Positions 31,625 through 39,607 of a DNA stretch of 54,922 nt are shown one piece after another. The notes beneath the pieces are model-generated. The model was not told the origin of the DNA, ran no database searches, and saw nothing but the letters and a program-made list of their open reading frames with translations. The DNA lies in assembly GCA_944381515.1 (NCBI GenBank), contig CALWLM010000088.1, positions 1 to 54,922 of the forward strand, given 5' to 3'. Each line of letters starts with the position of its first letter. The first letter of the stretch is position 1. Source of the DNA: an uncultured Lachnospiraceae bacterium (GTDB lineage Bacteria > Bacillota > Clostridia > Lachnospirales > Lachnospiraceae). A program made the translations under genes and the position numbers.

Positions 31625-33310
31625 TCAATTATATCCTTTGACACTGCGGAAAGCGCCGATCAGATCTTCCCTTCCGTCAAAAACCCGGGCGTTGGAAAGA
31701 TCGGCGAGTTCCTCCAGCTGTTCCTCTTCGGCATCGCCGAACATAATGGAAAACACCGGGACGTCTACGCCGCTGTCCAGATAAAATTCTTTAAATTCCT
31801 CGTAGTCCATACCGCTGTTGCTCATCCCGTCCGTCAGAAGAATTACTGCCGGCGTATACTGGCTCAGATCATAATCCGAGGCAATCCGGCGAATACCTTC
31901 CGCCGCAGCCTGGTAAATATCGGTTCCTCCTGCACACGCCTCCTCTTCAATCTGCTCATACAGGGCCATAAGGCTCTCCTCCGACGAATCCGGCGCAGTC
32001 CACACATCCACCACATTATCGTCAAAGGGAATAACAATATTCACCTCGTTTTCACCGGCCTGCAGCAGATTGCGCTGCGCATTCTCCTGGATCAGTATCT
32101 GGGCCATGGCCTCCACCAGCTGCTCGTTGCCTTCTCCTGACATACTGCCGGAGTAATCCAGACAATATACGGTCAGAGACGGCTTTTTAAACTGGGTCTG
32201 ATACAAATTAAGAGCCTCCATCAGCACATCGGCTGCCGGCATGGGGATAGGTGAAAGCACCCGGTCCACGTCGATGCCCCAGTCCTCTCGAAACACATCC
32301 CGATTTTCCTCGCTGACGCCAAGATTCGACGACCGCCTCCCCGTGCGCTGGATTTCATTTTGCGCTTCATTGGAAAGAAGATACTCCTGCACTTCCAAAA
32401 AAGCCTCCTCCTTACTCTCGTCCCCGTGATCCACGTAGGCAAAAGGAGAATCTGCCAGGCTCAGGCCATCATAGGGATAGACCGTATAGAGCGTTTCCCG
32501 CCCCGCCTCCTCCAGCTCTCTGTTTGCGCTGATAATCAGACATTCATAATTCACCATGGCGTCATAGTCGCCGTTCAGGAACATCTCTTTCAGCCAGTCC
32601 GAGCTGCCGGAGCTGCGGTCGATGCCGGAGAGAAGCTCCGTGATCTCTGCCTTAAGTCCTTCATCCTGAAGATCCTCGGCCGTCATGGCCTGCTGCTTGC
32701 CCATCAGCGCGTACAAAAAGCCAATATAAGCGCTGGCACCGGAATTAGACTGGGTAGCGCTGGTCATGCAGAAAGACATTTTCCCCTCCTGTATGGCCGA
32801 CAGGATATCCTTTACCGATACTTCCCGGCCTACAAATCCCAGCTCCTGCGCCAGGCTCTCTCGTATTCCAAAAACCACCGGCGTTGTAGAAACAGACTGG
32901 GCATGTTTGACCAGATGGTCCGTATCTCCCAGAGAAATCCAGAGACTGCTGGCCGGCCAGACCACATCGTAGCCCCCCGCCCCCTGCTCCAGAGTCCGCA
33001 TGATGTCCACCGACCCCAGATAGGTGATCTCAATGTTAACCCCGGTCTCCCTGGCACAGTCCTCCAGAATATGTTCCAGTTCCTGATTTTCCGAACCCGA
33101 CACAATTCGCAGCGTCTCCCCTCCGGCCGAACCTTCGAACCGGCTGTCGCCTGCCGAATTTTCCGCCTCCCCGCTGCATGCAGCCAGCGCAAGGCACGCA
33201 GCCGCAGCCATAAGCAGCACAAACAGCCTCCTGACGTTGCAGGCCAGGCGGCATGGGCTGTAATTCCGACACTTTCTTTTTAAAATCAGGAAACGATAAT
33301 ACAATGACAT
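31625..33310 (-). CDS. Lipoprotein with solute-binding and VWA domains
   Basis: 561 residues. A long basic N-terminus precedes a signal with the lipobox LAAC near residue 45. The first half is a binding-protein-like fold containing SATQSNSGASAYIGFL, parallel to TDPTKSNSGN in the neighbour at 29915-30973. The second half (about 375-560) is a VWA domain with the full MIDAS DYSGSMSG and LLTDGMSNSG. Such fusions are found next to TelA/XpaC genes. The first gene of the unit, it is exported and membrane-bound; the VWA part may link sensing of a ligand to protein partners. This is inferred. Confidence 0.8.
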   Translation of the reverse strand: MSLYYRFLILKRKCRNYSPCRLACNVRRLFVLLMAAAACLALAACSGEAENSAGDSRFEGSAGGETLRIVSGSENQELEHILEDCARETGVNIEITYLGSVDIMRTLEQGAGGYDVVWPASSLWISLGDTDHLVKHAQSVSTTPVVFGIRESLAQELGFVGREVSVKDILSAIQEGKMSFCMTSATQSNSGASAYIGFLYALMGKQQAMTAEDLQDEGLKAEITELLSGIDRSSGSSDWLKEMFLNGDYDAMVNYECLIISANRELEEAGRETLYTVYPYDGLSLADSPFAYVDHGDESKEEAFLEVQEYLLSNEAQNEIQRTGRRSSNLGVSEENRDVFREDWGIDVDRVLSPIPMPAADVLMEALNLYQTQFKKPSLTVYCLDYSGSMSGEGNEQLVEAMAQILIQENAQRNLLQAGENEVNIVIPFDDNVVDVWTAPDSSEESLMALYEQIEEEACAGGTDIYQAAAEGIRRIASDYDLSQYTPAVILLTDGMSNSGMDYEEFKEFYLDSGVDVPVFSIMFGDAEEEQLEELADLSNARVFDGREDLIGAFRSVKGYN

Positions 33311-33417
33311 TCTCCACTCCTTCTCCCGACGCCATATATTTCGCCGCTTTTTGTTTTGAGCTTAGCATGGCTTTGTAAGCGTTAAGAAAGAAAAAGGGCA
33401 AATTCCTGTAAAAGAAA

Positions 33418-34170
33418 TCACTCGTCATTTTCTCCGATACAAATACAGACCAGGCGCACCTCCCTTGCTCCTGCCGCCAGCAGGCTGCGGGTGCAGGCCT
33501 GAGCCGTGGCTCCGGTTGTATAAATATCATCCAGCAGGATCACTCCCATACCTGCCACCGTTTGTCTGCCAGCCCGGAAAGCTCCTTCCAGATTACGTCC
33601 GCGTTCTCCTCTCCCCAGAAGCTTCTGCGCTCTGGTATTGCGGCCGCGGACCAGAGCCCGGCTCAAAACCGGCAGCTCCAGCTTTTTTCCCAGCCGCCTT
33701 GCCACCAGCTCCGCCTGGTTGTAGCCGCGGCGTCCAAGACGGCTGCGATGAACCGGCACCGGCACCAGACAATCTGCCCGGGCCGCCTTCAGCTCTGCGC
33801 CGAATTTCTCCCACAGGGCCTGCGCATACCAGTCGGCATAATCCATTCTTCCTCCATTCTTAAAGCGGGAGAGCGATTCCCTCATGGTCCTGTCGTATAC
33901 CGCCATGGCATAGCCCCGGACAAAGGAGCGCTCATGGCGGCTGCAGTCATAGCAGTATTCTGCCTCCTGGGCGGCAATTTCCTTGCCGCAGCGCAGGCAG
34001 ACCGGCTCCTTTACCATGCGGACTCTGGCCAGGCACTGCGGACAGATCAGACCTCGCCCCATGGGAATTACATCGTCGCAGACCGGACAGCGGCGGGGAT
34101 ACAGCAGATTCAAAAGAAACCGGCCGGACTTTTCCGCCGCTTTGTTCGCTTTATTCCATTTTATTTTCAC
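33418..34170 (-). CDS. comF: ComF-family phosphoribosyltransferase-like protein
   Basis: 250 residues. The start is GTG 34170, six bases after AGGAGG; the longer reading lacks a site. An N-terminal zinc-finger part carries CPVCDD, CPQC, CLRCG and CYDC. The C-terminal PRTase fold has the 13-residue type motif VILLDDIYTTGATA. ComF is needed for natural transformation in some Gram-positive bacteria and works after DNA uptake, possibly with helicase partners. Here it is downstream of recD2, a plausible functional neighbour. Confidence 0.92.
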   Translation of the reverse strand: MKIKWNKANKAAEKSGRFLLNLLYPRRCPVCDDVIPMGRGLICPQCLARVRMVKEPVCLRCGKEIAAQEAEYCYDCSRHERSFVRGYAMAVYDRTMRESLSRFKNGGRMDYADWYAQALWEKFGAELKAARADCLVPVPVHRSRLGRRGYNQAELVARRLGKKLELPVLSRALVRGRNTRAQKLLGRGERGRNLEGAFRAGRQTVAGMGVILLDDIYTTGATAQACTRSLLAAGAREVRLVCICIGENDE

Positions 34171-34284
34171 GGGAATCCTCCTGTAAGATGTTTGCAAGGC
34201 ATTTGTAAGGCATTTGATATCTATGGATTTGAAAAATCAATATGAAATGAATCAGACAGCCGCAAAAAAGCGGCCAAAATACAA

Positions 34285-34312
34285 AGGCAAAAGGCGGCTC
34301 GGCCATGAGCCG
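34285..34312 (-). terminator. Terminator after recD2
   Basis: In mRNA sense CGGCTC-ATGGCC-GAGCCG followed by CCTTTTGCCTTTG, directly after the recD2 stop. Confidence 0.55.
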
Positions 34313-34326
34313 TGCTGCCGTCCGCT

Positions 34327-36552
34327 CTAATGCGGCAGCACGGCCAGCTCCCGAAGCCGCTCGTCCAGACTGGAGTAGCGGCGCTGCTCGGCAGCGTTGT
34401 CGACCATAGCGTCAAAGGTCTCCGGCAGACCCACGATGCAGACGCATTTTTTGGCGCGGGTCACCGCCGTATAGAGGAGATTGCGGTTCATCAGCATCCG
34501 GGGGCCGGACAGCAGGGGAATCACCACAGCGGGATATTCGCTTCCCTGAGACTTGTGTACCGTGATGGCATAGGCCAACTCCAGCTCCTCCGCCTGACCA
34601 AAGCTGTAAGTCACCATTCTCCCTTCATCGAACTCCACCTCGATCTGCTCGGTAAAAAGATTGACCTGACGCACCAGCCCCATATCGCCGTTGAAAACGC
34701 CGGTTCCCTTTTCCACCGCAATACCGTAGCGGCTGCGCACCTCCCACTCGATCTGATAATTGTTCTTGGTCTGCATGACCTTGTCCCCCTCGCGAAAGAT
34801 ACCGTGGGGAAGCTCCTTCTCCGCCTTGCCCTCGTCGGGAGGATTGAGATAATGCTGAAGAATTACATTGAGACGTTCCACGCCCAGAGCTCCCTTTCGC
34901 ATCGGAGTCATAACCTGAATATCGTACATGGAGGCTCCCACGTAGGCCGGAAGCTTGCGGCTCACCAGCGTGATGGAAGCATTGATAATGGCATTGGCAT
35001 CCTCCCGCCGGATAAAGAGGAAATCCCGGCTGCCGCTCTTTTTTTCAATGCGTTCGCCCCGGTTGATCCGATGGGCGCCCACAATAATGTCGCTGTGCTC
35101 GGCCTGGCGGAAAATCCGGGACAGCTTCACCACATGAAAGCACTGGGACTCAATCATGTCCCGCAGTACGTTTCCCGGCCCCACCGACGGCAGCTGGTCC
35201 ACGTCTCCTACCAGAATCAGCCTCGTACCCACCGGCACGGCTTTTAAGAGCGAATACATCAGCTGTATATCCACCATGGACATTTCATCGATGATAATCA
35301 CGTCCGCTTCCAGGGGATTGAGCTCATTTCTCTCAAAATTCCCCTGGACCCCGCTGTCGTCCGGCGCTCCATTCACCTCCAGCAGCCGGTGGATGGTCTT
35401 TGCTTCTCTCCCGGTGGCCTCCGCCATCCTTTTGGCCGCACGGCCCGTAGGCGCCGCCAGCAGAATCTCCATTTCCTCCGCCTCAAAGAAACGGATCATC
35501 GTCAGGATCGTCGTGGTCTTGCCGGTGCCGGGGCCTCCTGTGACGATCAGCAGTCCGTTGGCCGCCGCCTCCAGCACGGCCTGGCGCTGCAGTTCATCTA
35601 GGGTTATCCCCTCTTCGGCCTCGATTTTTCCGATACTCTCCAGAATCTCCTGGCTCTTCACCGGCGTGCTGATATTCAGATCGTGCAGCATCCGGGCGGA
35701 GTTGAGCTCCATATAATAATAGCGGGAAGCGTAGAGGATACGCCCCTCCGGCGTATCGCGCACCACTATTTTCTTCTCCATCATCATATCGGAGATATGG
35801 CGGGTCAGCTCGCCGGGGTCCACCTGCAAAAGCTCGCGGGTCTTCTCCCTTACCTCCTCCTCAGGCAGATAGGTGTGCCCGTTTCCAAGAGCCTGCTGCA
35901 GCACATAGAGGATGCCGCTGCGTATGCGAAAATCCGAATCCACTTCAATCCCGGCCTTCATCGCTATATCGTCCGCAATCCGAAAACCGATGCCGGAGAT
36001 ATCCTCGGCCAGACGGTAAGGATTCTTTTCAATGATTCGGTACAGCTCATTTCCGTACTGTTCAAAGATTCGGGCCGCCAGATTCAGGGAGATCCCATAG
36101 CGCTGCAAATAGATCATCGCCTCCCGCATATCCCGTTTTTCAGCCACCTGACTGCCGATCTTTAGGGCCATCTTCTCGCTGATCCCTTTGACCTGGGCCA
36201 GGCGCTCCGGCTCCTCCTCAATCACCCGAAAGGTATCCTCGCCAAATTTTTTGACAATCCGGGCCGCCAGCGCCGTCCCGACGCCCTTGATAGCGCCGCT
36301 GCCCAGATAATGCTCGATGGCGGCCTTGTCCTCCGGAACGCGGATCTGAAAGCTCTGCACCGAAAACTGCTCCCCGTACAGAGGATGCATCGTCCGCATC
36401 CCTTCTGCGTCTATGTACTCCCCCTCATCGATCTGAGGCAGAATCCCCACTATGGTCAGCTCTTTGCCCTCATCCACAATCTCCGCTACCGCATAGCCGG
36501 TCTCCTCATTGCGGTATACAATATGCTCGATATATCCTCCCACCGTTTCCAA
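34327..36552 (-). CDS. recD2: RecD2-type ATP-dependent DNA helicase
   Basis: 741 residues. TTG 36552 is chosen because GGAGGAGG lies 8 bases upstream; ATG 36576 in the same frame has no site. Family members start with an OB-like region similar to YIEHIVYRNEETGYAVAEIV. HhH repeats follow (about 95-200). The Walker A is VTGGPGTGKTTT, Walker B IIIDEMSMVD, a further motif LVGDVDQLPSVG, and motif VI ITVHKSQGSEYP with TAVTRAKK. RecD2 is a 5'-3' helicase for repair and fork stability in bacteria lacking RecBC. Confidence 0.93.
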   Translation of the reverse strand: METVGGYIEHIVYRNEETGYAVAEIVDEGKELTIVGILPQIDEGEYIDAEGMRTMHPLYGEQFSVQSFQIRVPEDKAAIEHYLGSGAIKGVGTALAARIVKKFGEDTFRVIEEEPERLAQVKGISEKMALKIGSQVAEKRDMREAMIYLQRYGISLNLAARIFEQYGNELYRIIEKNPYRLAEDISGIGFRIADDIAMKAGIEVDSDFRIRSGILYVLQQALGNGHTYLPEEEVREKTRELLQVDPGELTRHISDMMMEKKIVVRDTPEGRILYASRYYYMELNSARMLHDLNISTPVKSQEILESIGKIEAEEGITLDELQRQAVLEAAANGLLIVTGGPGTGKTTTILTMIRFFEAEEMEILLAAPTGRAAKRMAEATGREAKTIHRLLEVNGAPDDSGVQGNFERNELNPLEADVIIIDEMSMVDIQLMYSLLKAVPVGTRLILVGDVDQLPSVGPGNVLRDMIESQCFHVVKLSRIFRQAEHSDIIVGAHRINRGERIEKKSGSRDFLFIRREDANAIINASITLVSRKLPAYVGASMYDIQVMTPMRKGALGVERLNVILQHYLNPPDEGKAEKELPHGIFREGDKVMQTKNNYQIEWEVRSRYGIAVEKGTGVFNGDMGLVRQVNLFTEQIEVEFDEGRMVTYSFGQAEELELAYAITVHKSQGSEYPAVVIPLLSGPRMLMNRNLLYTAVTRAKKCVCIVGLPETFDAMVDNAAEQRRYSSLDERLRELAVLPH

Positions 36553-36666
36553 AGGACTCACCTCCTCCCGGCTCATATGCCCGACCGGTTTTCCAATATC
36601 CTGACAGCGTCCAGGCCGCCCGCCTCGATCCACCGTCCATTAAATCTGTTTCCGTCAGCAGCAAAG

Positions 36667-36706
36667 AGGGGCTGCCAGCCGCTGTTAGCGTATACGGGCA
36701 GCCCCT
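36667..36706 (-). terminator. Terminator after mreB-like gene
   Basis: AGGGGCTGCC and GGCAGCCCCT form a perfect 10-bp stem with a 20-base loop, followed on the minus strand by CTTTGCTGC. The T-run is weak. Confidence 0.5.
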
Positions 36707-36806
36707 GTGTTATTTGGTTTCCGTTATATCCGTCTCGCGTTGTCCTGCACCGGGCCAGTCCGGCATTGGAACCGGCCCGCGTCGGGCCACTGGATACGGC
36801 CTGTCT

Positions 36807-37811
36807 TTAGTCCTCTACGCTGTTCTTGCTGCCATGGCTGTATTCGATGCACTTGCCGGTACCGATGGCCACAGCTGTCAGCGGGTCCTCAGCGATCATG
36901 CAGTTGATTCCGGTCTTCTCCTCCAGCAGCAGATCCAGACCATTAAGCAGGCTGCCGCCGCCGGTCATCACAATGCCGCGGTCATAGATATCCGCTGCCA
37001 ATTCCGGGGGCGTGCGCTCCAGCACATTGTGTACGGCCTCCACAATCTGCATGGCGGGCTCTCTCAGGGCCTCCAGGGTCTCATCGGAAGTGATGGTAAT
37101 GGTCTTGGGCAAACCGGTAACCAGGTTGCGGCCTCTGACCTCCATGGTAGCAAGCTCTGGCCGCTTGTAGGCGGAACCAATATTGATCTTGATATCCTCG
37201 GCCGTTCTCTCACCGATTAACAGGTTATGCTTCTTGCGCATATAGCGGACAATCGCCTCGTCAAAATCATCGCCGGCCGTCTTTACAGAGGTGCTGACCA
37301 CCGTGCCGCCCAGGGAGATTACGGCGATATCTGCCGTACCGCCTCCGATATCCACGATCATGTTGCCGCAGGCCTTATAAATATCGATGCCCGCTCCGAT
37401 GGCTGCCGCCACAGGCTCCTCGATAATGGTCACCTCTCTGGCGCCGGCCTCATAGGTAGCGTCCTCCACAGCCTTCTTCTCCACCTCAGTGGCGCCGCTG
37501 GGGATGCAGACGCTGATGCGGGGCTTGCGCAGGGTACGGGTGCCGGTGGCCTTCTTAATAAAATATTTGAGCATCTTCTCCGTCACCGTGTAATCGGAAA
37601 TGACGCCCTGACGCAGAGGGCGGACCGCCACAATATTGCCCGGCGTTCTGCCAATCATCAGACGGGCCTCCTCGCCGATGGCCTTGATATCTCCGGTATC
37701 ACGATCCAGGGCCACTACGGAGGGCTCTTTCAAAACAACGCCCTTTCCTTTTATATAAACCAGTATGCTGGCGGTACCCAGATCAATTCCGATATCATAC
37801 GACAACATCAT
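36807..37811 (-). CDS. mreB: Rod-shape protein MreB/Mbl family
   Basis: 334 residues, actin-like ATPase. The phosphate 1 motif IGIDLGTASILVY, the connect motif, phosphate 2 MIVDIGGGTADIAVISLGG and the adenosine motif IVMTGGGSLLNGL are all present, and EEPVAAAIGAG is typical of MreB. It polymerises along the membrane and directs cell-wall synthesis. The gene is alone; mreC and mreD do not follow, which suggests a paralogue (Mbl or MreBH type) rather than the mreBCD operon copy. Its upstream region also holds the first small-RNA promoter on the other strand. Confidence 0.92.
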   Translation of the reverse strand: MMLSYDIGIDLGTASILVYIKGKGVVLKEPSVVALDRDTGDIKAIGEEARLMIGRTPGNIVAVRPLRQGVISDYTVTEKMLKYFIKKATGTRTLRKPRISVCIPSGATEVEKKAVEDATYEAGAREVTIIEEPVAAAIGAGIDIYKACGNMIVDIGGGTADIAVISLGGTVVSTSVKTAGDDFDEAIVRYMRKKHNLLIGERTAEDIKINIGSAYKRPELATMEVRGRNLVTGLPKTITITSDETLEALREPAMQIVEAVHNVLERTPPELAADIYDRGIVMTGGGSLLNGLDLLLEEKTGINCMIAEDPLTAVAIGTGKCIEYSHGSKNSVED

Positions 37812-37898
37812 ATCATTTTTCCTCCTGTAAATATTATTTCCGCTATTAAAAGCCTCAGGAAAGGCATACTTTCCCTGTTATTCTCGTCCAGTTCCTTT

Positions 37899-37904
37899 AT
37901 TATA
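37899..37904 (-). promoter_or_regulatory. Possible -10 element for mreB
   Basis: TATAAT on the minus strand within GTATATAATAAAG; a matching -35 is poor (TTTAAA-like). Confidence 0.35.
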
Positions 37905-37951
37905 TACAATCCCGTGGGATTTTTAAAGTTCTTTTTTTTAAATAATAGGAT

Positions 37952-37968
37952 TTTAAGGATTTATAAAG
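37952..37968 (+). promoter_or_regulatory. Response-regulator-like direct repeat TTTAAG-N5-ATAAAG
   Basis: The second copy at 38282-38298 reads TTTAAG-N5-AGTAAG. This resembles the TTTAAG-N5-TTTAAG boxes of CiaR-like OmpR-family regulators. Each lies about 36 bases upstream of the -35 of its RNA. The regulator is not encoded in the window. Confidence 0.45.
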
Positions 37969-38003
37969 GATTTTCATCTTTTTTTTATGCTGTCCTCACA
38001 ATC

Positions 38004-38031
38004 TGGACACATTTCTCCTCTAAACTATAAC
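38004..38031 (+). promoter_or_regulatory. Promoter of small RNA 1
   Basis: TGGACA (38004-38009), a 16-base spacer and TATAAC (38026-38031), identical in the second copy. Confidence 0.55.
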
Positions 38032-38032
38032 C

Positions 38033-38156
38033 ATACCACAGAAATGGTATAAAGCTTTTTCATACTCACGCCCGGTGGGCGACCATCGGGCAACCCCCTC
38101 CAAAAAATACCTCTTATTGAAAGCATTGCCGTGTTCCCCTCACGGCAATGTTTTCG
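38033..38156 (+). ncRNA. Candidate anti-SD small RNA, copy 1
   Basis: About 120 bases. Order: inverted repeat ATACCA-N6-TGGTAT (38033-38050), which may be a 5' hairpin or an operator; stem GCCCGGTGG-GCGA-CCATCGGGC (38070-38091) with a GNRA loop; an unpaired AACCCCCTCC (38092-38101) complementary to strong Shine-Dalgarno sequences; an A/U-rich linker; and a 15-bp terminator stem (38119-38155) with loop TTCCCCT, also SD-complementary, ending in TTTTC. The G-U pair in the first stem is G-A to U-paired in copy 2, keeping structure. No ORF with a ribosome site is seen. The architecture resembles streptococcal csRNAs; function is inferred. Confidence 0.65.
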
Positions 38157-38333
38157 TCTGGAAATATCTCCAAAGCAATCCGCCGCCTCCGGCATCCGGA
38201 CAGACAGTTTGAAACGAAGCTTGATGTATCCATATTTTACGCACGGCGCGTCCTTTTTATGTCCCTTTTATGTAACAGGATTTTAAGTATTTAGTAAGGA
38301 TTTTCATTCTTTTTTTATGTCGCCCTCACAATC

Positions 38334-38361
38334 TGGACACATTTCTCTTCTATACTATAAC
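38334..38361 (+). promoter_or_regulatory. Promoter of small RNA 2
   Basis: TGGACA (38334-38339), a 16-base spacer and TATAAC (38356-38361), with the direct repeat TTTAAG-N5-AGTAAG at 38282-38298 upstream. Confidence 0.55.
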
Positions 38362-38362
38362 C

Positions 38363-38487
38363 ATACCACAGAAATGGTATAAAGCTTTTTCATACTCACG
38401 CCCGATGGGCGACCATCGGGCAACCCCCTCCAAAAAAATACCTCTTATTGAAAACATTGCCGTGTTCCCCTCACGGCAATGTTTTCG
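38363..38487 (+). ncRNA. Candidate anti-SD small RNA, copy 2
   Basis: Same architecture as copy 1: ATACCA-N6-TGGTAT (38363-38380); a perfect 9-bp stem GCCCGATGG-GCGA-CCATCGGGC (38400-38421); CCCCCTCC (38424-38431); and a perfect 15-bp terminator stem GAAAACATTGCCGTG with CACGGCAATGTTTTC (38450-38486) and loop TTCCCCT. Both stems differ from copy 1 only by changes between G-U and A-U pairs, which supports a folded RNA. It ends 57 bases before the stop of the convergent gene at 38544. Confidence 0.65.
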
Positions 38488-38543
38488 TATACAGAACGCA
38501 TCAAACAGTCATACGGAAGCAGACAGATATGTGGGGAAGTCCG

Positions 38544-39413
38544 TCAGGACTTCCCCCTTGTCTCGTTCCATTTCTTTCTCGCCTCGTCAAAAAATTCTTC
38601 CATCCTGCCCATAGTAGCGCTGGGATGGCGTCTGCGCAGCCGTCCTCTGGCAATACGCAGCTCGGCAAGCCTCTCCTCGTTCTGCTGACGAAGCTGCGCC
38701 AGGCGGGCCGCCAGCTCTTCCCGATTCTGATCCATGCGCTGCGCCCACTCTTCCCGGCTCTGGTCGATGCGCTGCGCCAGCTCCTCCCGGCTCTGGTCGA
38801 TACGCTGCGCCAGCTCCTCCCGCTGCCGCTCCAGGCGCTCTGCCAGCTCCTTTTGCAGCCGGTCCATGTCTGCCCGCAGCTTTTCTGCCGCCACCAGCAG
38901 ACGGCGCATATCCAGGGCCTCCTTGACGCTGACGGCCACATCGCAGACGAAATAGACCGTAAAAGCCGCCACTGCCGCAATCACCTGCCAGTCCGGCCGT
39001 CCCAGCACCAGCCGCTCCACCGGCGCATGAAGAACGCGGACCAGAAGGACTGTCAGCACGCCCCAAAACAAAGAGGAGGAAAGGCAGATATACCCCCCAA
39101 ACTGTATTTTGTGATGGCTGTAGTCCCAGTAACGCACCTTAAACAAACGTTCCATAGCCCAGCCGGTCACCAGCTCCAAAAGAGTGGCTCCCACCATACC
39201 TGCCAGATAAGTGAGCGCCAGACTGTCCCGAAACGGCTGCGTTACCAGAAGCATCATCACCGCTCCGCTGCCATAGATGGGGATCACGGGCCCGTGCAGG
39301 AACCCCCGGTTCACAAACTTTCTCTTACAGACCGATACATAGGAGGTCTCCCAGATCCATCCCAGCACGCAGTAAATATAGAAAAAAGCCATCCACTGAT
39401 ACACTTTGTACAT
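38544..39413 (-). CDS. PF06541-type membrane protein with coiled-coil tail
   Basis: 289 residues. The N-terminal part has 4-5 membrane segments with FYIYCVLGWIWETSYVS, FVNRGFLHGPVIPIYGSGAV and WDYSHHKIQFGGYICL, the hallmarks of the family often named putative ABC transporter permease. The C-terminal third is a long charged helix in which the 11-residue unit EELAQRIDQSR repeats about four times; the DNA shows 33-bp repeats. An 11-residue period suggests a coiled coil. The first domain's biochemical role is unknown; the tail may tether a partner or sense membrane state. The repeat block can vary in number by slippage. Confidence 0.8.
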   Translation of the reverse strand: MYKVYQWMAFFYIYCVLGWIWETSYVSVCKRKFVNRGFLHGPVIPIYGSGAVMMLLVTQPFRDSLALTYLAGMVGATLLELVTGWAMERLFKVRYWDYSHHKIQFGGYICLSSSLFWGVLTVLLVRVLHAPVERLVLGRPDWQVIAAVAAFTVYFVCDVAVSVKEALDMRRLLVAAEKLRADMDRLQKELAERLERQREELAQRIDQSREELAQRIDQSREEWAQRMDQNREELAARLAQLRQQNEERLAELRIARGRLRRRHPSATMGRMEEFFDEARKKWNETRGKS

Positions 39414-39551
39414 GCCAAATTCTCCCCGCTTTATCCGTTTCCATTTTGGAAAGCGACCGATACAGTAACTGCAAAGAATATCAAAAGTTTACTATCTTTC
39501 CATACTTCTGTCAACCGCCCGGCCCGGGATGAAGGTTTGCCCCATAAATTT

Positions 39552-39583
39552 GTCCGGGCCGCATTAAAGCCAGCTGCCCGGAC
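39552..39583 (-). terminator. Hairpin after glutamine synthetase gene
   Basis: GTCCGGGC (39552-39559) pairs with GCCCGGAC (39576-39583), 25 bases after the glnN stop. The tail is AAATTTAT rather than a T-run, so termination may be weak. Confidence 0.45.
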
Positions 39584-39607
39584 AATGATTATACGCCTAT
39601 TTTGTTA

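Larger units (their letters stand above)
37951..38156 (+). repeat. First copy of a duplicated 205-bp segment
   Basis: Nearly the same sequence recurs at 38281-38487 in the same orientation, 330 bp apart. It spans response-regulator-like direct repeats, promoter, RNA body and terminator. Differences fall mainly in spacers or keep pairing in stems. Confidence 0.9.
38281..38487 (+). repeat. Second copy of the duplicated 205-bp segment
   Basis: Partner of 37951-38156. The sequence between the copies (38157-38280) shows no gene. Confidence 0.9.

Noticed and set aside
38070..38091. Riboswitch of the c-di-GMP type
   Set aside because: A GNRA-capped stem is present but the other conserved GEMM segments are missing, and no gene follows on the plus strand.
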